Assembly: GCA_035771175.1 (NCBI GenBank)
Contig: JAYMFD010001445.1
Location: 1-64,000 of the forward strand
Direction: 5' to 3'
DNA length: 64,000 bases
Origin: Paratinospora sagittata
Taxonomy: Eukaryota; Streptophyta; Magnoliopsida; Ranunculales; Menispermaceae
Part shown: positions 53,801-63,600 of the stretch, one piece after another
Layout of the letters: each line of letters opens with the position of its first letter
Numbering within the stretch: position 1 is the first letter of the stretch
Notes under the pieces: model-generated
Seen by the model: only the letters and a program-made list of their open reading frames with translations
What the model was told of the DNA's origin: nothing
The model's database searches: none
Made by a program: the position numbers and the translations under genes

Positions 53801-54535
53801 CAATCCGGTGGATTGGTCGCGATCGCCCCAAACACTTTTTCTAAGTATATTTAGTTCATTTAAACCAAAATTTAGATTTCGGGGTCAAAAATTCACCGGG
53901 ATATTGGAACGGAGTTCCATCTATTCCGGGGGTTCCTAAAAGGATATTGGGACTCGCTCAAAGAGTTGGTAGAGAAAGCAATACGGTGGATTAGTCGCGA
54001 TTGCCTCAAACACATTTTCTAAGTAAATTTAGTTCATTTTAACTAAAATTTGAGATTTAGGGGTCAAAAATTTATCGGGATATTGGAACGGAGTTCCATC
54101 TATTCCGGGGGTTCCTAGAAGGATATTGAGACTCGCTCAAAGACTTGGTGGAGAAAGCAATCCGGTGGATTGGTCGCGATTGCCTCAAACACATTTTCTA
54201 AGTAAATTTAGTTCATTTAAACCAAAATTTGAGATTGAGGGGTCAAAAATTCATCGGAATATTGGAACGGAGTTCCATCTATTCTGGGGGTTGCTAGAAG
54301 GATATTAGGACTCGCTCATGGAGTTGGTGGAGAAAGCAATACGGTGGATTGGTCGCGATTGCGTCAAACACATTTTCTAAGTAAATTTATTTCATTTAAA
54401 CCAAAATTTTAGATTTGGGGGTCAAAAATTCATCGGGATAGTGAAACGGAGTTCCATCTCTTCTGGGGGTTGCTTGAAGGATATTGGGACTCGCTTAAGG
54501 AGTTGGTAGATAAAGCAATCCGGTGGATTGGTCGC
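41880..54535 (+). repeat. Satellite array up to the retroelement, 12/13-monomer units within
   Basis: About 70 monomers of the same family. A GAGTAGGTGGAGAAAGC variant recurs at 46096, 48241 and 50563 (spacings 2,145 and 2,322 bp, 12 and 13 monomers). The AATTACTTTTTCTAATTA variant recurs near 45.61, 47.75 and 50.07 kb with the same spacing. At 49.4-49.9 kb three consecutive 180-bp monomers lack the usual stop, because TCTAAG is replaced by TCCAAAG, leaving an unbroken frame of about 170 codons that is purely satellite. The array ends at GGATTGGTCGC, abutting the LTR. Confidence 0.95.
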
Positions 54536-54536
54536 T

Positions 54537-54797
54537 GATGCAAACCAAAGAGCAAATGATGCAAACCAAGGAGCTGGACAAGGAGCTGGACAAGTTGATC
54601 ATACATTTGGGAATGTAGCACAAGACCCATTGTCACTTCCAAGTGGTCCAATTACAAGACTTAGAGCCAAACGTTTCAAGGAAGCACTAAATGGGCTAAT
54701 CCAAGAAAATTGGGCTTATTCTAAGAAGACCAAGATGGGCTCAAATAATAATCAAGGCTTAGTCCATGTCATCAAAGGAATTAAAGAAGTTAATTAG
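54537..54797 (+). pseudogene. C-terminal tail of pol encoded within the LTR
   Basis: An open frame of about 87 codons runs from the LTR start to a TAG at 54795-54797. It begins with small repeats (DANQ, GAGQ) and then reads GPITRLRAKRFKEALNGL, a basic segment I recall at the very end of plant Ty3/Gypsy polyproteins of this type. In CRM elements the pol frame is known to extend into the 3' LTR and to end in a CR motif linked to centromere targeting, so the 5' LTR carries the same text without a start codon. Here it has no ATG of its own near the front and is preceded by satellite codons. I cannot align it to confirm the CR motif. Confidence 0.65.
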
Positions 54798-54850
54798 TCC
54801 ATGTCATCAAATACATTGAACTTAGTCAATTAGCTATTTTTGACTAAGTT

Positions 54851-55123
54851 TAGAAGTCCAAATCGGCGGTTGGTATTTAGAAGTCCAAAGAAGCGGCTAG
54901 AATTCAAAAGAGGCGGCTAACCACCTTTAGAAGTCCAAATCGGCGGCTAGCTACCTTGAGAAGTCCAAAGAAGCGGCTAGAATTCATAAGAGGCGGCTAA
55001 CCACCTTTAGAAGTCCAAATCGGCGGCTAGCTACCTTGAGTAGTCCAAAGAAGCGGCTAACCACCTTTAGAAGTCGAAAGAGGCGGCTGGTTACCTTTAG
55101 AAGTCCAAATCGGCGGCTGGTTA
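54851..55123 (-). promoter_or_regulatory. Tandem GCC-box-like repeat cluster in U3
   Basis: About ten imperfect 25-30-bp repeats of the form AGAAGTCCAAA...GCGGCT, partly arranged in an ~80-bp higher unit, lie 50-320 bp upstream of the TATA box. Read on the minus strand, six contain AGCCGCC exactly, the core bound by plant ethylene-response-factor (AP2/ERF) proteins. Plus-strand positions are 54912-54918, 54942-54948, 54992-54998, 55022-55028, 55082-55088 and 55112-55118. Other copies carry AGCCGCT or AACCGCC. Repeats of this sort in U3 often act as enhancers; the function here is inferred. Confidence 0.7.
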
Positions 55124-55172
55124 TGTTTGAATTTAGTTATGGCTTTTCCTATTCTTGGAGGGTTGTTCCAAG

Positions 55173-55180
55173 TATAAATA
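55173..55180 (+). promoter_or_regulatory. TATA box of the LTR promoter
   Basis: TATAAATA, followed by GAGGG, is a textbook plant TATA box. It sits about 310 bp before the LTR end and just downstream of the GCC-box cluster. Transcription would start near 55205-55210. Confidence 0.8.
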
Positions 55181-55220
55181 GAGGGTAGCTCATATTTGAA
55201 GGACACATTATGTTTTTGAG

Positions 55221-55296
55221 ATCAAGTTAATCTTGTGAGGTCTTGTGTCCTCTTGGTTCTTAAAAGAACTCTTGAACTTATCAAGTTAATCTTGTG
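55221..55296 (+). repeat. 17-bp direct repeat in R/U5
   Basis: ATCAAGTTAATCTTGTG occurs at 55221-55237 and again at 55280-55296, 59 bp apart, downstream of the predicted transcript start. Its role is unknown; it may be only a local duplication. Confidence 0.75.
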
Positions 55297-55488
55297 GCGT
55301 TCAAACAACCAAACTTATCACCTTGATTGTTGAATCTTGGTGTGGCATTTTCAATCTTTCGTAGTCTTGGTTTTCATCTGCTTAGGTGACGGGTCAAGGC
55401 TCAACCAATCTTGTCTACACGATCTTGGGGTTCCAATCCATCATTGTTATTGGGTTTCATCACAATTGTTGGTGGAGTTCATATCATT

Positions 55489-55500
55489 TGGTATTAGAGC
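55489..55500 (+). other. Primer-binding site, initiator-Met tRNA type
   Basis: TGGTATTAGAGC matches the usual plant PBS TGGTATCAGAGC, complementary to the 3' end of initiator methionine tRNA, with one mismatch (T for C at position 7). It lies two bases after the LTR terminal CA, the expected spacing. It primes minus-strand DNA synthesis in intact relatives and fixes the LTR 3' boundary. Confidence 0.85.
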
Positions 55501-55598
55501 TTTGGTTCTAAGATAAGTTTGACTATCTTTTATTTTCATTTTTTTTCTATTTCCTATTCCATGCAGTAGAAAAACAAAATCATCAAAAGAAAAAAAAA

Positions 55599-55773
55599 GA
55601 AGAAAAGTGATTCCTGTAAGAAAATTTCATCTTTTCAATCTTGTTTCTCACCTTATTCATATTCTTGATCCTGCAGTAAAAAAAAAAAAAGAAAAAAGAA
55701 GAAAAGTGATTCCAGTGAGAAAATCTCCTCTTTTCAATCTTGTTTCTCACCTTATTCATGTTCTTGATCCTGC

Positions 55774-55810
<37 letters not shown>

Positions 55811-55880
55811 GAAAAGTGATTCCAGTGAGAAAATTTCCTCTTTTCAATCCTGTTTCTCACCTTATTCATGTTCTTGATCT
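55599..55880 (+). repeat. Three tandem ~100-bp repeats in the leader, with poly(A) tracts
   Basis: Copies start at 55599, 55698 and 55808 (99 and 110 bp apart, the last shorter). Each reads GAAGAAAAGTGATTCC..., then CTTTTCAATC, TTTCTCACCTTATTCAT and TTCTTGATC; the first two end in CTGCAGTAAA and an A run. The A run at 55777-55805 is 29 bases long. A degenerate upstream half-copy (ATGCAGTAGAAAAA) is at 55561. The first copies happen to leave an open frame of about 70 codons, which I do not call a gene. Length differences between copies lie mainly in the A runs, pointing to slippage. Confidence 0.85.
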
Positions 55881-56122
55881 TTTGATGAGTTTTGGTTGTT
55901 TCTCATTTTTAAATTGCTGCTAGATTATTTTGAATTAGTTTCTTGAAGTTTGATTAAGAACTAAAGGAGACACAAAAGAGTGGAAAAAGGCAAGAGTGTG
56001 TGAGACCATAAGAGGGTAAAAGCCGTTTAGAGTGAAAACACAAGTGCAAGTGTATCAAATTCTTGAGTGAAAAGTGAGGGAGTGCTTGTGAGGATTCTAA
56101 CCTTGTTTTGCAGATTTTAAAT
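55881..56122 (+). other. 3' part of the untranslated leader before gag
   Basis: This is non-coding leader between the tandem repeats and the gag start. It ends in TTCTAACCTTGTTTTGCAG (up to 56113), which resembles a plant 3' splice site: a U-rich tract, TGCAG and a CTAAC branch-like motif. The CTAAC is only about ten bases from the AG, which is short. Splicing of the leader is possible but unproven. Nothing else is seen here. Confidence 0.5.
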
Positions 56123-58177
56123 ATGTCCAATAATCAAGAAGAAGATACAACCGAAGAAGTTCGACAACATGCAGTTCCGAACCTCCAAATGCAAGCGTTG
56201 TTAGGGGAGATGAGGCGTATGTTGAGGAATGAATTAGAACCTATTCATGAGAGGTTGGATAGAGTAGAAGCGGGAACTCCTAGGGAACAACAACAAGGCA
56301 TCCGCAACAGGCAGCAAGATGGGCGTGTTCCGTGGCGGAATGTTGAGGAAGAGGCCGAGTTGGAGCAGTTTGATGAGCCATATTTGAACCGGGGCAGGTT
56401 TGAGCGTGGGAATGGGAATCGAGAAGCTTGGATGGGTAGGCCTTGGAGAGATAATGATTTAGGAAACATAAAGATTAAAATCCCATCTTTTCAAGGTAAA
56501 AGTGATCCTGAAGTTTATTTGGAGTGGGAAACTAAAATGGAGATGGTGTTTGATTGTCACACCTACTCGGAGATAAAGAAGGTTAAGTTGGCTTCAATTG
56601 AATTCACCGATTATGCCATTGTTTGGTGGGATCAATTACTGATTAATAGGAGAAGGAATAGAGAGCCACCCGTGGACACTTGGGAGGAGATGAAAATGCT
56701 TATGAGGAAGCATTTTGTACCCAGCCACTATTATAGGGGATTGTATCAAAAGTTGCAGAGGTTAAATCAAGGTTCCAGGAATGTCAAAGAATATTACAAG
56801 GAGATGGAAGTAGCTATGATCCGGGCTAATGTAGAAGAGGACCGGGAAGCCACCATGGCTCAGTTTTTGCACGGTTTAAATCATGAGATTGCGGATATAG
56901 TCGAGATGCAGCACTATGTTGAGTTGACAGATATGGTGCATCAAGCCATAAAGGTGGAGGCACAGTTCAAACGAAAGGGATTGGCTAGGAGGGGACAACC
57001 TATGGCTACCACCAGCCCGTGGAGGATAGCTCAAAAAAGGGACGATCAGCTACAAAATAAGCCCAAATTTGAACCCTCTACGAATGCCAAACCAACGACC
57101 GCTGCTACTTCAGGTAACACTGAAAATTCAAATTCTAAAACACGTGATATTAAGTGTTTTAAATGTCAGGGGCGGGGGCATATAGCCAGCCAATGTGTCA
57201 ACAAAAGGGTGATGGTGATAAACGCCCAAGGAGAACTTGAGTCGGAGAATGAGGAAGAAGTAGATGATGCTGACATGCCACCTTTGGAGGATGCCGATGA
57301 TGAGCAAAGTGCTGTGGTTGGAGATTTATTGGTAGCAAGGCGAGTTCTCAATGTGCAGGTTAAGGAGGAAGAAAGTAACCAAAGGGAGAACTTGTTTCAT
57401 ACTCGGTGCTTTGTAAACAACAAAGTTTGCAGTGTCATTATCGATGGAGGGAGTTGCACAAATGTAGCCAGCACTTATTTGGTGGAGAAATTTGCCTTAA
57501 CTACCTTGAAACATCCTCACCCTTATCGGCTTCAGTGGCTGAATGACTGTGGCGAAATCAAGGTAACAAGGCAAGTGTTGGTTGCATTATCCATTGGTAA
57601 ATATGAGGATGAGGTGCTTTGTGATGTGGTTCCTATGCATGCATGCCATTTATTGTTGGGAAGACCATGGCAGTATGATAAGAGGGCTAAGCATGATGGA
57701 TTCACAAATAGGCATTCTTTCACTCATAAAGGGCAGCCTATTATTCTTGTGCCATTGGCTCCAAAACAAGTCAGGGAGGACCAATTAAAGTTGCAAAGCT
57801 CAAATGAAAAAAAGAAAGAAAAAGAAATGAAGGCCGAAATTGAAAAAAAAAAAAGAGAGAAAAACATTGATCAGAGAGAAAAAGAAAGAGAGGGGATTTC
57901 AGCCATAGTGAGAGCAAGAGAGGAAAAATTCAATTGCATTGCAAAAAAAAGTGAGATCAAGAGAGCATTATTTTCACACCAGCCCCTTATTGTACTCTTG
58001 TACAAGGAGGCTCTTTTATGTACTAATGATCTCGTCGGTGCTTTGCCGAGCGTTATTGTTTCTCTTTTGCAGGAATTTGAAGATGTCCTTCCCGAAGAAG
58101 TACCTTATGGATTACCTCCAATCCGAGGGATTGAACATCAAATTGATTTCATACCAGGTGCATCAATTCCAAACTGA
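56123..58177 (+). pseudogene. gag-pol: gag-protease part of gag-pol, ended by an in-frame TGA
   Basis: The open frame is 684 codons from ATG at 56123, chosen because the frame upstream has no other ATG and the protein starts MSNNQEED. An acidic, Gln-rich N-terminus precedes the retrotransposon Gag domain (about residues 115-285, with WWDQLL and HFVPSHYYRGLYQKL-like text). A CCHC zinc knuckle, CX2CX4HX4C, lies at residues 345-358 (57155-57196). The aspartic protease follows, with active-site text DGGSCTN (Asp441, codon 57443-57445) and a later LLLGRPW. A Lys/Glu-rich linker (about 57800-57930) leads to the RT N-terminus. TGA at 58175-58177 stops it just before the RT core; the same frame continues without shift. 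Gag would package RNA and protease would mature the polyprotein. All key residues of these two domains are visible. Confidence 0.9.
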
Positions 58178-60652
58178 CCTGCTTATAGGAGTAATCCCGA
58201 GGAGACCAAGGAACTCCAAAAGCAAGTAGGTGAATTATTGGAGAAGGGGTATGTGCGTGAAAGCATGAGTCCTTGCGCAGTTCCGGTGCTGTTAGTTCCT
58301 AAGAAGGATGGAACATGGAGGATGTGTGTTGACTGCCGAGCCATCAACAACATAACGGTAAAGTATCGCCATCCCATTCCTAGATTAGACGATATGCTGG
58401 ATGAATTGCATGGTTCTTGTGTCTTTACAAAAATTGATCTTAAGAGTGGATATCATCAGATTAGGATGAAGGAAGGTGATGAATGGAAAACTGCTTTTAA
58501 GACTAAATATGGTTTGTATGAGTGGTTAGTGATGCCTTTCGGTTTAACTAATGCTCCGAGCACATTTATGTGTTTAATGAACCATGTTTTGCGTGCATTT
58601 ATTGGCAAATTTGTCGTTGTGTATTTTGATGATATCCTAATTTATAGCAAAAACTTGGAAGACCATGTATTGCATTTGAAATCTGTTTTGGAAATTCTAA
58701 GGACAGAAAAGTTGTTTGCTAATCTCAAGAAGTGCACCTTTTGCACAGATAAACTTGTGTTTCTTGGTTTTGTTGTTAGTAAGAGAGGAATTGAGGTGGA
58801 CGAGGAAAAGGTTAAGGCAATCCAAGAGTGGCCAACGCCTACAACAATCTGCCAAGTGAGGAGTTTCCATGGCTTAGCTAGCTTCTATAGACTGTTTGTG
58901 CGTGATTTTAGTAGCTTAGCCTCACCTCTTACTGAAGTCATCAAGAAAAATGTGCCGTTTAAGTGGGGAAAAGAACAAGAAAAGGCATTTAATCTAATCA
59001 AAGAAAAGTTAACTAATGCACCTTTGCTTGTTTTACCTAACTTTGCTAAAACTTTTGAAATTGAGTGTGATGCTTCAGGTATAGGTATTGGAGCTGTTTT
59101 GATGCAAGAAGGCCGTCCAATTGCTTATTTCAGTGAAAAGTTGAGTGGGGCAGCCCTAAATTACCCTACTTATGATAAGGAGATGTACGCCTTGATAAGG
59201 GCTTTGGAAAATTGGCAGCACTATCTATGGCCAAAGGAATTCGTGATTCACACAGATCATGAATCTTTGAAGCATTTGAAAGGACAGCAAAAGTTGAACA
59301 GACGCCATGCCAAGTGGGTGGAATTCATTGAAACATTTCCTTATGTGATCAGATACAAGCAAGGTAAGGAAAATGTGGTGGCTGACGCATTGTCCCGAAG
59401 GTATGCTTTACTTTCCATTTTAGATACAAAATTGCTTGGTTTTGAATACATTAAGGATTTGTATGCACAAGATTCTAAATTTGGTGAAGTGTTCAATGCA
59501 TGTGAAAAAGTGGCGTTTGGTAAGTTTTATAGGCATGATGGATTTTTGTTTCGGGAAAATAAACTGTGTGTGCCTATGTGTTCTTTGCGTGAATTGTTTG
59601 TGAGAGAAGCTCATGGTGGTGGTTTGATGGGTCATTTTGGTGTAGCTAAGACATTAGGAATTTTGCATGATCATTTTTTTTGGCCTCATATGAAACGTGA
59701 TGTGGAAAGAATCTGTGAGAAGTGTATCACGTGTAAACAGGCCAAGTCTAAGTTGAAACCCCATGGTTTGTACACCCCTTTGCCAATACCTAGTGAACCT
59801 TGGACTGATATTTCTATGGATTTTGTTTTGGGATTACCTAGGACTAAGAGGGGGAGAGATTCAGTTTTTGTGGTGGTAGATAGATTTTCCAAGATGGCAC
59901 ACTTCATTGAATGTCATAAAACTGATGATGCATCACATATAGCTGATTTGTTCTTCAAAGAAATTGTTAGGTTACATGGCATGCCTAGGACCATTGTTTC
60001 TGATAGGGATGCAAGGTTTTTGAGTTACTTTTGGAAGACTTTGTGGGGAAAGTTGGGAACCAAGTTATTGTTTTCTACTACTTGTCATCCACAAACGGAT
60101 GGTCAAACTGAAGTAGTGAATAGAACACTGTCTTCCTTGTTACGTGCTATCATTAAAAAGAACTTGAAAACATGGGAAGATTGTTTGCCACATGTTGAAT
60201 TTGCTTATAATCGAAGTATTCATTCTGCAACTAAATTTTCACCATTTGAAATGGTTTATGGTTTTAACCCATTGTCACCTTTGGATTTAACTTCTTTACC
60301 ATTGAGTGAACGTGTAAACTTAGATGGCAAAAAGAAGGCAGAAGTTGTAAAGATGATTCATGAAAAGGCACGGCTGAACATTGAAAGGAGGACTAAACAA
60401 TATGTTCAACAAGCCAACAAGGGACGCAAGAAGGTAGTGTTTGAACCCGGAGATTGGGTTTGGTTGCACTTAAGGAAGGACCGTTTTCCAGAAAAACGAC
60501 GTTCCAAACTCCAACCTCGGGGTGACGGACCATTTCAAATACTGGAACGCATCAATGATAATGCCTACAAGCTATATTGGGACTCGCTCAAAGAGTTGGT
60601 AGAGAAAGCAATACGGTGGATTGGTCGCGATTGCCTCAAACACATTTTCTAA
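58178..60652 (+). pseudogene. gag-pol: RT-RNase H-integrase part of pol, 3'-truncated and fused to satellite
   Basis: Same frame as the upstream gag-protease part, 824 codons to TAA. Reverse transcriptase has [26 protein letters not shown] and the catalytic YFDD at 58622-58633. RNase H has Asp in ECDAS (59069-59071), Glu in YDKEMYAL, Asp in HTDHESL and Asp in VADALSRR (59384-59386). Integrase has a zinc-binding region with His at 59612 and 59633 and Cys at 59714, 59723 and 59732. Its catalytic triad is Asp 59819-59821, Asp 60002-60004 and Glu 60110-60112 (spacings 60 and 35). A GDGPF motif is at 60521-60535. After NAYKL (60560-60574) the protein runs into about 26 satellite-encoded residues, so the end of the C-terminal domain and any targeting motif are lost. 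Catalytic residues look intact; the copy is broken by the upstream stop and the 3' loss. Confidence 0.92.
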
Positions 60653-63600
60653 GTAAATTTAGTTCATTTTAACCAAAATTTGAGATTTAGGGGTCAAAAA
60701 TTTATCGGGATATTGGAACGGAGTTCCATCTATTCCGGGGGTTCCTAGAAGGATATTGAGACTCGCTCAAAGACTTGGTGGAGAAAGCAATCCGGTGGAT
60801 TGGTCGCGATTGCCTCAAACACATTTTCTAAGTAAATTTAGTTCATTTAAACCAAAATTTGAGATTGAGGGGTCAAAAATTCACCGGGATATTGGAACGG
60901 AGTTCCATCTATTCTGGGGGTTGCTAGAAGGATATTAGGACTCGCTCAAAGAGTTGGTAGAGAAAGCAATACGGTGGATTGGTCGCGATTGCCTCAAACA
61001 CATTTTCTAAGTAAATTTAGTTCATTTAAACCAAAATTTGAGATTTAGGGGTTAAAAAATTCATCGGGATATTGGAACGGAGTTCCATCTATTCTGGGGG
61101 TTCCTAGAAGGATATTGGGACTCGCTCAAAGACTTGGTGGAGAAAGCAATCCGGTGGATTGGTCGCGATTGCCTCAACCACATTTTCTAAGTAAATTTAG
61201 TTCATTTAAACCAAAATTTGAGATTGAGGGGTCAAAAATTCATCGGAATATTGGAACGGAGTTCCATCTATTCTGGGGGTTGCTCGAAGGATATTGGGAC
61301 TCGCTCAAAGAGTTGGTAGAGAAAGCAATCCGGTGGATTGGTCGCGATTGCCTCAAACACATTTTCTAAGTAAATTTAGTTCATTTAAACCAAAATTTTA
61401 GATTTGGGGGTCAAAAATTAATCGGGATATTGAAACGGAGTTCCATCTATTCTGGGGGTTGCTTGAAGGATATTGGGACTCGCTCAAAGAGTTGGTAGAG
61501 AAAGCAATCCGGTGGATTGGTCGCGATTGCCTCAAACACTTTTTCTAAGTATATTTAGTTCATTTAAACCAAAATTTAGATTTGGGGGTCAAAAATTAAC
61601 CCGGATATTGGAACGGAGTTCCATCTATTCCGGAGGTTCCTAGAAGGATATTGGGACTCGCTCAAAGAGTTGGTGGAGAAAGCAACATGGTGGATTGGTC
61701 GTGATTGCCTCAAACACATTTTCTAAGTAAATTTAGTTCATTTAAAACAAAATTTGACATTTAGGGTTCAAAAATTCATCGGGATATGGGAACGGAGTTC
61801 CATCTATTCTGGGGGGTTGTTTGAAGGATATTGGGACTCGCTAAAGGAGTTGGTGGACAAAGCAATCCGGTGGATTGGTCGCGATTGCCTCAAACACTTT
61901 TTCTAAGTATATTTAGTTCATTTAAACCAAATATTTAGATTTATGGGTCAAAAATTCACCGGGATATTGGAACGGAGTTCCATCTATTCTGGGGGTTGCT
62001 TGAAGGATATTGGGACTCGCTCAAAGAGTTGGTAGAGAAAGCAATGCGGTGGATTGGTCGCGATTGCCTCAAACACTTTTTCTAAGTATATTTAGTTCAT
62101 TTAAACCAAAATTTAGATTTGGGGGTCAAAAATTCACCGGGATATTGGAACGGAGTTCCATCTATTCCGGAGGTTCCTAGAAGGATATTGGGACTCGCTC
62201 AAAGAGTTGGTGGAGAAAGCAATCTGGTGGATTGGTCGCGATTTCGTCAAACACATTTTCTAAGCAAATTTAGTTCATTTAAAACAATATTTGACATTTA
62301 GGGTTCAAAAATTCATCGGGATATTGGAACGGAGTTCCATCTATTCTGGGGGGTTGCTTGAAGGATATTGGGACTCGCTCAAAGAGTTGGCGGACAAAGC
62401 AATCCGGTGGATTGGTCGCGATTGCCTCAAACACATTTTCTAATAAATTTAGTTCATTTAAACCAAAATTTTAGATTTGGGGGTCAAAAATTAATCGGGA
62501 TATTGAAACGGAGTTCCATCTATTCTGGGGGTTGCTTGAAGGATATTGGGACTCGCTCAAAGAGTTGGTAGAGAAAGCAATCCGGTGGATTGGTCGCGAT
62601 TGCCTCAAACACTTTTTCTAAGTATATTTAGTTCATTTAAACCAGAATTTAGATTTGGGGGTCAAAAATTAACCGGGATATTGGAACGGAGTTCCATCTA
62701 TTCCGGAGGTTCCTAGAAGGATATTGGGACTCGCTCAAAGAGTTGGTGGAGAAAGCAATCTGGTGGATTGGTCGCGATTGCCTCAAACACATTTTCAAAG
62801 TAAATTTAGTTCATTTAAAACAAAATTTGACATTTAGGGTTCAAAAATTCATCGGGATATGGGAACGGAGTTCCATCTATTCTGGGGGGTTGTTTGAAGG
62901 ATATTGGGACTCGCAAAAGGAGTTGGTGGACAAAGCAATCCGGTGGATTGGTCGCGATTGCCTCAAACACTTTTTCTAAGTATATTTAGTTCATTTAAAC
63001 CAAATATTTAGATTTATGGGTCAAAAATTCACCGGGATATTGGAACGGAGTTCCATCTATTCTGGGGGTTGCTTGAAGGATATTGGGACTCGCTCAAAGA
63101 GTTGGTAGAGAAAGCAATGCGGTGGATTGGTCGCGATTGCCTCAAACACTTTTTCTAAGTATATTTAGTTCATTTAAACCAAAATTTAGATTTGGGGGTC
63201 AAAAATTCACCGGGATATTGGAACGGAGTTCCATCTATTCCGGAGGTTCCTAGAAGGATATTGGGACTCGCTCAAAGAGTTGGTGGAGAAAGCAATCTGG
63301 TGGATTGGTCGCGATTTCGTCAAACACATTTTCTAAGCAAATTTAGTTCATTTAAAACAATATTTGACATTTAGGGTTCAAAAATTCATCGGGATATTGG
63401 AACGGAGTTCCATCTATTCTGGGGGGTTGCTTGAAGGATATTGGGACTCGCTCAAAGAGTTGGTGGACAAAGCAATCCGGTGGATTGGTCGCGATTGCCT
63501 CAAACACATTTTCTAATAAATTTAGTTCATTTAAACCAAAATTTTAGATTTGGGGGTCAAAAATTAATCGGGATATTGAAACGGAGTTCCATCTATTCTG

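Larger units (their letters stand above)
54536..55486 (+). repeat. 5' LTR (single LTR of the element)
   Basis: A 951-bp region begins TGATG at the satellite junction and ends ATATCA two bases before a tRNA-primer-binding site. TGAT/ATCA are short inverted ends, as usual for LTRs. It contains a coding-like first 260 bp, a cluster of GCGGC-containing repeats, a TATA box at 55173-55180 and a probable transcript start about 30 bp further on. U3 would therefore be about 54536-55205, with R and U5 from there to 55486. The exact start rests on the clean junction and the inverted ends, because no second LTR exists in the window to align. Confidence 0.78.
54536..60573 (+). mobile_element. CRM-like Ty3/Gypsy chromovirus, 5' LTR present, 3' end truncated
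   Basis: An autonomous-type LTR retrotransposon lies inside the satellite. Its order is LTR, primer-binding site, leader, gag, protease, reverse transcriptase, RNase H, integrase. Protease-RT-RNaseH-integrase order is diagnostic of Ty3/Gypsy. The RT and RNase H wording, the CCHC knuckle and a pol tail inside the LTR fit the plant CRM clade best, from memory of the family and without a search. The left junction is clean: GGTCGC then TGATG. The right junction is inside the integrase C-terminal domain, at 60573/60574, directly into ATATTGGGACTCGC of the satellite. No polypurine tract, 3' LTR or matching target duplication is found. The copy cannot be autonomous as it stands. Confidence 0.9.

Noticed and set aside
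1..54535. Many open frames of 60-140 codons with similar proteins across the array
   Set aside because: They are translations of the same non-coding monomer in one or two frames. They are ended by the monomer's own stop, often begin at non-ATG triplets, and vary with indels. There is no sign of codon-level constraint.
1..54535. CRISPR array
   Set aside because: Repeats are ~179 bp and directly adjacent with no unique spacers, no cas genes are present, and the context is eukaryotic.
54528..54797. Independent small host gene at the left retroelement junction
   Set aside because: Its first codons are satellite and its body is the pol-tail text inside the LTR. It has no promoter or ATG of its own at the front.
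55607..55819. Small 70-codon frame in the leader
   Set aside because: It arises from in-phase tandem leader repeats and poly-lysine from A runs. It has no conserved domain and sits in the untranslated leader.
57582..58229. Alternative-frame plus-strand peptides in the protease-RT region
   Set aside because: They overlap the main frame, which holds all the diagnostic motifs. Composition and absence of domains indicate chance frames.
56245..59907. Minus-strand frames of 60-75 codons opposite gag-pol
   Set aside because: They are shadows of the long plus-strand gag-pol frame; no known domains are seen.
54536..60573. Host gene or endogenous pararetrovirus instead of an LTR retrotransposon
   Set aside because: LTR ends, PBS, protease-RT-RNaseH-integrase order and the DD35E integrase identify a Ty3/Gypsy element. 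No movement protein or envelope gene is seen.
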